This document shows positions 58,418 through 64,000 of a stretch of 64,000 nt of DNA, piece after piece (position 1 is the first letter of the stretch; every line of letters starts with the position of its first letter). The notes beneath the pieces were generated by a model. That model was not told the DNA's origin. It worked only from the letters and a program-made list of their open reading frames with translations, and searched no databases. This DNA comes from Saprospiraceae bacterium. Lineage in GTDB: Bacteria > Bacteroidota > Bacteroidia > Chitinophagales > Saprospiraceae. A program made the translations under genes and the position numbers. The DNA lies in contig JADKEB010000033.1 in NCBI GenBank assembly GCA_016718205.1, positions 186,001 to 250,000 on the forward strand, written 5' to 3'.

Positions 58418-58714
58418 ATGGATATTGAAAAATTAAGAAATAAAGAATCAGAAAAAGAATGGTTAGAAAATCTAACAGATGAACAAAAAAAAATGCCATA
58501 CTTTGAATATGTGCAAACTTTACCCGAGCCTGAAAGATTTGAACGATTACAAAAAGTCATTGATATGACTGAATTTTCTAAAAAGTTCGGGATAATAAGA
58601 ACTGCAGAACTATCATTAGATTATGGTATTGCTAAAGGTCTGACAGTTGGTGAAGCTATGAATAATGAAGACTTTATTAAAAAATCTGCTCTTATAGACA
58701 TGGAAAGGATTTGA
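58418..58714 (+). CDS. Hypothetical protein, 98 residues
   Basis: Charged, helical (MDIEKLRNKESEKEWLENL; FGIIRTAELSLDYGIAKGL). It lies between phage-like fragments. No family is recognised. Confidence 0.45.
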   Translation: MDIEKLRNKESEKEWLENLTDEQKKMPYFEYVQTLPEPERFERLQKVIDMTEFSKKFGIIRTAELSLDYGIAKGLTVGEAMNNEDFIKKSALIDMERI

Positions 58715-58792
58715 TTGGTTTGAAATGAAATTTTATCATCACACAATGAACCAATAAACCAAACAATATTAGATGATCACTTTAAATTAAGA

Positions 58793-59194
58793 GTGCCAAA
58801 TCCAGCGTCAAAATACTATGAAATAGAAATGTATTTCAATCAAAGATTGGAAAAGTTGTTTACAATGATCAATTTGAAGGCTAAAGAAAACGTACAAAAG
58901 GAAATAATTAATCCTAAATCCTTTACAAAATTAGAACTTGATTTAAATTTATTAGATGAAAATTTATACATTGACCATATTACAAGGGCTAAAAAAATTC
59001 AAGATTTGATAAATACCAAAGATCACAAAGTCTTTAATTATATTGAGATCAAAGGTGAAGTTAAAACCGACACAATTTATAGTTACATTAGACATCATTA
59101 TAGTCAAAGTACTGAAATTGAGTATTTTAATGAAAAAAGTAAAGAAAAATACAAAGAACTATATACTAAAGTTAAGGGATACTTAGGTAGGTAA
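58793..59194 (+). CDS. Hypothetical protein, about 133 residues
   Basis: The frame is open from 58724 but has no ATG; GTG at 58793 is the first usable start. The sequence (YEIEMYFNQRLEKLFTMI; VFNYIEIKGEVKTDTIYSYI) is not recognised. The lack of a good start suggests it lost its beginning. Confidence 0.4.
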   Translation: MPNPASKYYEIEMYFNQRLEKLFTMINLKAKENVQKEIINPKSFTKLELDLNLLDENLYIDHITRAKKIQDLINTKDHKVFNYIEIKGEVKTDTIYSYIRHHYSQSTEIEYFNEKSKEKYKELYTKVKGYLGR

Positions 59195-59268
59195 ATAAAT
59201 CTGTGATCGAATCACAAACCAATCCATTTTTCCTTTGCAATCATTATTAATTAAATCAATGTTTGCAT

Positions 59269-59559
59269 ATGGAACAAATCATTTTAACCCAGACAACAAA
59301 AGACGATCTGATATTACAGATCACAAAAAATGTTCTTTCCGGCATGTCCGAAATCCTGAAAGAATCCAGAGAAAAAGACCTTAATTCAAAAGAGTGGTTA
59401 ACATCTAAAGAAACGGAATCCATCCTGAAAATTTCAGCCGTGACCCGTTGGACATGGTCAAATAGTGGCATCCTGAAAACTCACAAAATTGGAAATCGTC
59501 TCAGGTATCGCAAAGACGATGTATTAAAGGCATTATTAAGAAAAGAACCTAAAATCTAA
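59269..59559 (+). CDS. Helix-turn-helix (excisionase-type) DNA-binding protein
   Basis: 96 residues. The C-terminal half is a MerR/excisionase-like helix-turn-helix (WLTSKETESILKISAVTRWT, then HKIGNRLRYRKDDVLKAL). Such proteins accompany tyrosine integrases in Bacteroidota islands and can act as directionality factors or regulators. ATG 59269 chosen. It is followed 5 bp later by the next small gene. Confidence 0.75.
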   Translation: MEQIILTQTTKDDLILQITKNVLSGMSEILKESREKDLNSKEWLTSKETESILKISAVTRWTWSNSGILKTHKIGNRLRYRKDDVLKALLRKEPKI

Positions 59560-59563
59560 TGCC

Positions 59564-59940
59564 ATGAGAAAGAAAGTTCAAATAATAGAATATATCAAGG
59601 ATCAAAAGTTTCCATCAAATTTTAATGAGAAACCAGATCAGGACACCGGATTAATTTTCAAATGGTTCAAAATAGGGGAAACCAGAGAAAATAAACTACT
59701 AAAACAGGGTGCAAAAATTGTATTGAGTATTATAATGGCCATAAATGGAAATTGATAACCGGATTAATACCAATAAATGAAAATCTATTTTATGGAGACA
59801 TAGAAACGGAAACCGTCGCAATATGGATACATCCGGAAAAAGAGTTTATCAGAATGGCAATATTTAAAGGACATCGGCCAAAATTCAGAAATGCCAGAGA
59901 AAAGAAAGTCATCAATTTTTTAAGAACCCAAAAAAAATAA
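59564..59940 (+). CDS. Hypothetical island protein, probably one gene split by a frameshift
   Basis: The first part reads KKVQIIEYIKDQKFPSNF. Near 59715 the frame changes to IEYYNGHKWKLITGLIPINE, then FYGDIETETVAIWIH and FIRMAIFKGHRPKFR. Small proteins with this ending occur beside excisionase-like genes in Bacteroidota islands; function unknown. Confidence 0.5.
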
Positions 59941-59972
59941 GGGATAACCGGACTTTACCGGCATCCCTTATT
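59938..59972 (+). terminator. Terminator in the island
   Basis: TAAGGGAT..CCGG ACTTTA CCGG..ATCCCTTA forms a two-part stem. The T run after it is short. Confidence 0.6.
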
Positions 59973-60005
59973 TATAAGTTCAAATAAAAAACAAAGATAG
60001 TATCA

Positions 60006-61280
60006 ATGATTGACTTTATAAAACTGAATGTTTCCTATCTGACAGAAACCGAACTTTTAAACAATCCTTAATTGAATGGAAACAGTCCACTAATCTGAAT
60101 ACTGGTGAAATGATAGATAAAATAAATGGCAAATATCATAATCTGGACTTCAAACTCAACCCTAAGACGCAAGAGAAATGAACGGAAGTATCCACAAACT
60201 AAGCAATGAGTTAAAATGTGCAGGAGATCAAAACTTCAATGATTTTAATTTTAATCGATTTAAAGGACAATTGAACACCTTAAAAACGTTTTTCAATTTG
60301 GCCTTAAATAATACTATTATTGAAAATTTAGAAATAGGATTAAACATTGAGACCATAGAAAACACCGGAACAATCTTAAATGATAACTTAATAGTATGGA
60401 ATTTAAAAAACCGACAAAAATAAACAACACAATGGAAGGAAAATACATTGATTTTAAAAGACATTCACAATTTTAAAATCTATGATAAAGGCAAACAAAA
60501 TGATTACCAGGAAATTATATTTGAGAATTGAATGTAAAATAATAAGAAATGAAACTTGAAATGATAGGTTTAATCAATCAACTGGAATGACTAATAAGGC
60601 CAAAAAACATTTAAAGACCTTAGAGTTTTTATATGAATCCTTTGACAGAATTGTTATTGTGGAAGACACCTGAGAACTATTACAGAGCCAAAAGAAAGAG
60701 AAATATTCAAAAAGGAATAAATCCAAAATCTGGACATCCTCAAAACAGAACTGCAACAAAGATTTAAAGAGAATTTTATTCAGGTAATTGAAAAAATAAT
60801 CATTAAATCCCAACATACAAAGAAATAGAATCCAAACTAAGAGCCAAAGGAAAAGAACTTTTGGAATGTTACGAAATGAACGACTTTCAGAATGTAGAAA
60901 TTCAGTCTCAAAATACCGAAATGTTACGAAATGAACCGTATATATACATTCAGAACGTAACACAAAGGAAATGTAAGATCACAGGGATAGACATAACGCA
61001 ACAAAAAGGTGAAAGTAAATTTTTATCTCAGGCATCAATAAAAAGAATCTTTGAGACCGAACCCGAAACGTTTAAAACTCTTTTGAGTAACTTTTCACCT
61101 AAAGAACCTGAAAGAATGTCTTTTGATAAACTTTGTTTGGAAATTGCCCACAATATTAGGAATAGAGACAGTAACAAAAGATTTGAGATAAAAAGGAAAA
61201 CAGAATTTTACAGGAACTCTTTTTTCCCCTTAGACATTAATTCAATCACAAACAACAATATTTTACAACATGGCATTTAA
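60006..61280 (+). pseudogene. Phage/plasmid replication-initiator-like protein, decayed
   Basis: MIDFIKLNVSYLTETELLNNP opens a protein that, read over several frames, continues with NGSIHKLSNELKCAG, NFNDFNFNRF, LEIGLNIETIENTGTIL, KIYDKGKQNDYQEIILRIE and, in the 3' part (60861-61280), CKITGIDITQQKGES and EIAHNIRNRDSNKR. This order fits the Bacteroidota phage/plasmid replication protein family (II/X-like), as I remember it. At least four frame breaks and internal stops make it non-functional as written. Confidence 0.6.
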
Positions 61281-61320
61281 AAAAGGTGAATCTGGAAATC
61301 CACAGGGTAGGCCCACAGGC
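61270..61320 (+). pseudogene. DUF5681-type gene start, cut after 17 codons
   Basis: ATG 61270 codes MAFKKGESGNPQGRPTG, the characteristic N-terminus of DUF5681 proteins found beside phage packaging genes. At ACAGGC (61315-61320) the sequence changes to the duplicated chromosomal segment. It marks the right break point of the island. Confidence 0.65.
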
Positions 61321-61935
61321 ATCTATAAATTTTTTCCAGGCAAGTGGGTTAAATATATTTTGAGGTTTAATCTGACCGGTGTAGACATAATCATTTGCCT
61401 GCTGCTTGATAATCTATGACGATGCTTCTCTTCCATCTACAGGAACTGAATATCGGAGTTCTCTCATTTTTTCTTCGGCAAGATTAGTGATAGCATTCTC
61501 TCTTAATTCATTGGTGATGTCGATTTCAAAATTCCTGCTTAAAGTGCTCTTTACTTGGCCAAGGAAAATCACAGCTTCGGGAAGGAGGATGTTGTCTCTT
61601 GACATAGGTTGCATCCATTTATATTTTTTAGAATAGAGGTGTCAGAAACTATGACTTCAATTGTTTTATACCCAATCCTGGAAAATACTATAGTTTCTCC
61701 TGCAAGAGCCACAAATAGAGAAAACCATTATTGTCTGCTGATGCACCTCTGCTTGTCCCTTTCCACAGCAACATTGGTATAAGGAAGTGGTATAGGAGTG
61801 CCCGTTTTTATCCTTTTCAAATACAATCCCGGAAAACTCAATCACTTTGACAGGTTCAGTTTGTTTCTGGGCGGAAATATGTAGTACGCTTAAAAATATG
61901 ATTGAAACTAATATAGATAAAGTTCTAAGATTCAT
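61318..61935 (-). pseudogene. CarboxypepD_reg-like gene, second copy, truncated and frameshifted
   Basis: Same start (61935) and signal peptide as 54604-55263; it lacks the last dozen or so codons and has one-base differences near 61530, 61560, 61640, 61715, 61765 and 61800. Non-functional as written. Confidence 0.8.
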
Positions 61936-62156
61936 TTTAGTCGGTTGATTTGAATTTTGAATTTGGGCCTTTCAGGATATTATTTAATACCCAAAACGAA
62001 TAAATCTGCACAAAAATAATCTATTTTCTACATTTAACATCGTTTTAACGCCTTATGTGTCATACTTTTTACCCAATTATTTCACCCAATCCTTCATTTA
62101 TTAAAAAAAAGAAACAATTACTCTTGAAATAATAATAAATCTTCATACTTTTGCAT

Positions 62157-62964
62157 CCGCAAATCCTGAAAGCAGGATGATAACAAATTAAATATCGGGC
62201 CTAATCAGTTGGTTAGAGCTCATTGCCGCCAAAGCTTGATGGTCCCCAGGAGCAGCTCCAGATTAAAAAAACTCCTGAAAGCAGGATGATAAAATGAATT
62301 AAATATCGGGCCTATAGCTCAGTTGGTTAGGGCATCACGCAAAGCTTGATGGTCCAGAAAAAAGAAAGCAGGAAAAAAAACACCAGATTAAAAAACCCAA
62401 AGCAGGATGATAAAATGAATTAAATATCGGGCCTATAGCTCAGTTGGTTAGAGCATCACGCAAAGCTTGATGGTCCCAGGAGCGGCTCCAGATTAAAAAA
62501 ACACCTGAAAGCAGGATGATAAAATGAATTAAATATCGGGCCTATAGCTCAGTTGGTTAGAGCATCACGCAAAGCTTGATGGTCCCAGGAGCGGCTCCAG
62601 ATTAAAAAAACACCTGAAAGCAGGATGATAAAATGAATTAAATATCGGGCCTATAGCTCAGTTGCTTAGAGCATCACGCAAAGCTTGATGGTCTCAGGGG
62701 TGGCTCCAGTTTAAAAAAACACCTGTTCGCAGAATGATAAAATGAATTAAATATCGGGCCTATAGCTCAGTTGGTTAGAGCATCACGCAAAGCTTGATTA
62801 GCCCAGGAGCGGCTCCAGATTAAAAAACACCTGAAAGCAGGATGATAAAATGAATTAAATATCGGGCCTATAGCTCAGTTGGTTAGAGCATCACGCAAGC
62901 TGATGGTCGGAGCTCCAGATTAAAAAAACTCCTGAAAGCAGGATGATAAAATGAATTAAATATC
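62157..62964 (+). repeat. Tandem array of seven tRNA-like units (right)
   Basis: Units begin at 62197 (damaged: GGGCCTAATCAG), 62308, 62429, 62538, 62647, 62756 and 62864; same plan as the left array. Units 4 and 5 are nearly identical, others vary in the T-arm replacement (for example AGGGGTGGCTCCAGT at 62697). The promoter TACTTTTG is conserved upstream. Confidence 0.8.
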
Positions 62965-63038
62965 GGGCCTATAGCTCAGTTGGTTAGAGCACCTGACTCA
63001 TAATCAGGTGGTCCCAGGTTCAAGTCCTGGTGGGCCCA
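62965..63038 (+). tRNA. tRNA-Met (CAT)
   Basis: 74-nt cloverleaf identical to 56196-56269 except for the anticodon loop CTCATAA, anticodon CAT. The GGGCCTA acceptor stem pairs fully to its 3' strand, which suits an elongator tRNA-Met rather than an initiator (no unpaired first base). An isoleucine tRNA with modified C34 cannot be excluded. Confidence 0.85.
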
Positions 63039-63048
63039 CAAGTTTCCT

Positions 63049-63082
63049 AAAACCCTTGTAGTTCTTTACAGGGGTTTTTTGT
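63049..63082 (+). terminator. Terminator after tRNA-Met
   Basis: AAACCCTTGTAGTTCTTTACAGGGGTTTTTTG: AACCC(C)TTGTA stem arms followed by a T run. Confidence 0.75.
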
Positions 63083-63110
63083 TAATACTACATCTCTTTA
63101 TTATACACAA

Positions 63111-64000
63111 ATGCTGGACAAACTCGAAACGATACAGGACAGGTACTATTATCTGGAAGAAAAACTTTCAGACCCTGAAGTATTGGCAGACATGAAGCAG
63201 TTTGCCAAAATCAACAAAGAATATAAAGACCTCACTGAAATCATAGAGACTTACAGAGAGTATAAAATGACTGTTGAGCATATCAGCAATGCCAGGGAGA
63301 TGCTCAAGGATACTGATCCTGAAATGCGTGAAATGGCAGAATCAGAACTTTCGGATCTTAACCCACAACTTGATGAACTTCAGGAAAAAATCAATTATCT
63401 ACTCATCCCAAAAGATCCGGAGGATACGAAGGACGTAGTTTTTGAAATTCGGTCCGGAACAGGTGGAGATGAAGCCAGTATTTTTGCCGGTGATTTGTTC
63501 AGGATGTATTCCAAATATTTTGAAAGTCAGGGCTGGAAGACAGAAGTCATCGATGAAAATCCCGGATCCGTAGGAGGCTACAATAAAATAGTGATGGAAG
63601 TCTATGGTGCTGATGTCTACGGCAAACTGAAATTTGAATCAGGTGCACATAGAGTTCAGAGAGTGCCAAAGACGGAATCACAAGGCCGTGTCCATACTTC
63701 AGCAGCGACCGTCGCTGTTATGCCAAAATTTGAAGAGGAAGAGATCGATATCAGAAAGGACGATCTAAAAACAGATACTTTCCGGGCACAGGGAGCTGGT
63801 GGACAGCATGTCAACAAGACAGAATCCGGAGTAAGATTTACCCACCTGCCTACAGGGATTGTGGCTGAAAGTACGGACTCCAGGTCGCAACACAAAAACC
63901 GCGAAATCGCCCTCCAAAGACTCTATGTAAAAATCCAGGATGCCGCCAAAGAAAGAAGCTACCTGGAACAAAAAGATAAAAGGAAATCTCTGGTTGGAAC
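63111..64000 (+). CDS. prfA: Peptide chain release factor 1 (runs off the window)
   Basis: 296 codons are visible from ATG 63111; the gene continues beyond 64000. RF1 recognises UAA and UAG and hydrolyses peptidyl-tRNA. The N-terminal coiled coil (LDKLETIQDRYYYLEEKLSD) is followed by domain 2 with FEIRSGTGGDEASIFAGDLF, the codon-reading region HRVQRVPKTESQGRVHTSA (PKT at the place of the RF1 P-x-T motif), and the catalytic GAGGQHVNKTESGVRFTHLP with GGQ. Intact. The tRNA array lies 73 bp upstream with its own terminator. Confidence 0.95.
   Translation, partial: MLDKLETIQDRYYYLEEKLSDPEVLADMKQFAKINKEYKDLTEIIETYREYKMTVEHISNAREMLKDTDPEMREMAESELSDLNPQLDELQEKINYLLIPKDPEDTKDVVFEIRSGTGGDEASIFAGDLFRMYSKYFESQGWKTEVIDENPGSVGGYNKIVMEVYGADVYGKLKFESGAHRVQRVPKTESQGRVHTSAATVAVMPKFEEEEIDIRKDDLKTDTFRAQGAGGQHVNKTESGVRFTHLPTGIVAESTDSRSQHKNREIALQRLYVKIQDAAKERSYLEQKDKRKSLVG

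Larger units (their letters stand above)
61316..63038. repeat. Duplicated segment (copy of 54642-56269)
   Basis: Starts CAGGCATCTATAAATTTTTT as at 54642 and runs through the CarboxypepD_reg gene, its upstream region, a tRNA-like array and a complete tRNA. Inside the gene part it differs mainly by single-base indels. The array has one more unit than on the left. The island 56270-61315 lies between the two copies. Confidence 0.85.

Overview
The window looks like a chromosomal segment of a member of the Bacteroidota (perhaps a Saprospirales- or Chitinophagales-type lineage; the family-level guess is weak). The reasons are the low GC content, promoters of the Bacteroidota form TTTG-N19-TAnnTTTG, tandem OmpH/Skp genes, a CarboxypepD_reg-like protein, and a giant secreted RHS/YD-repeat protein of the type common in this phylum. 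Housekeeping genes frame an accessory core: remnants of a VPS10-like hydrolase and of ftsX on the left, and two ompH genes, metF, tRNA genes and prfA on the right.

About 3.1-51.6 kb is one large RHS locus. It begins with a single long RHS gene (3105-10023, split by an IS1595-type insertion) that has its own C-terminal tip and a putative immunity gene. Behind it lies a chain of displaced RHS tips, each followed by a putative immunity gene. Most are followed by a self-mobility module: a reverse-oriented XRE repressor, a CHC2/TOPRIM primase, an AAA+ ATPase (separate in type I, fused in type II) and two overlapping or fused tyrosine recombinases. Next comes a 0.7-1.5 kb conserved, hairpin-rich non-coding region (called N here). 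Four of the five N copies end at the same short sequence, AGGTTTAT, exactly where the next RHS tip resumes inside the conserved G-R-F-I codons. The order is full RHS - N1 - unit A (muramidase-like tip, type I) - N2 - unit B (tip B plus a PemK/MazF module, type II) - N3 - unit B again - N4 - unit A again - N5 - GIY-YIG tip - core fragment with tip D - core fragment without a tip. My reading, an inference, is that these are mobile elements that carry an RHS tip plus immunity gene as cargo and integrate at the tip junction of an RHS gene. Each insertion would swap the toxin and push older tips downstream, where a promoter at the end of N could keep displaced immunity genes expressed. Compensatory base changes between N copies support real secondary structure.

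From 52.2 to 55.3 kb the genes are intact and ordinary. At 55.5-56.3 kb lies a tandem array of six degenerate tRNA-like units followed by one complete tRNA with anticodon CAC. A tyrosine integrase and a decayed phage/plasmid-like island follow (56.5-61.3 kb). The flanking segment (end of the CarboxypepD_reg gene, seven tRNA-like units and a complete tRNA, here with anticodon CAT) is then repeated at 61.3-63.0 kb, directly before prfA.

Many genes in repeated units differ between copies by single-base homopolymer length changes, while single-copy genes at 46.4-57.9 kb are mostly intact. This is what unpolished long-read consensus in repeats would produce, so 'frameshifted' calls inside repeats should be treated as provisional.
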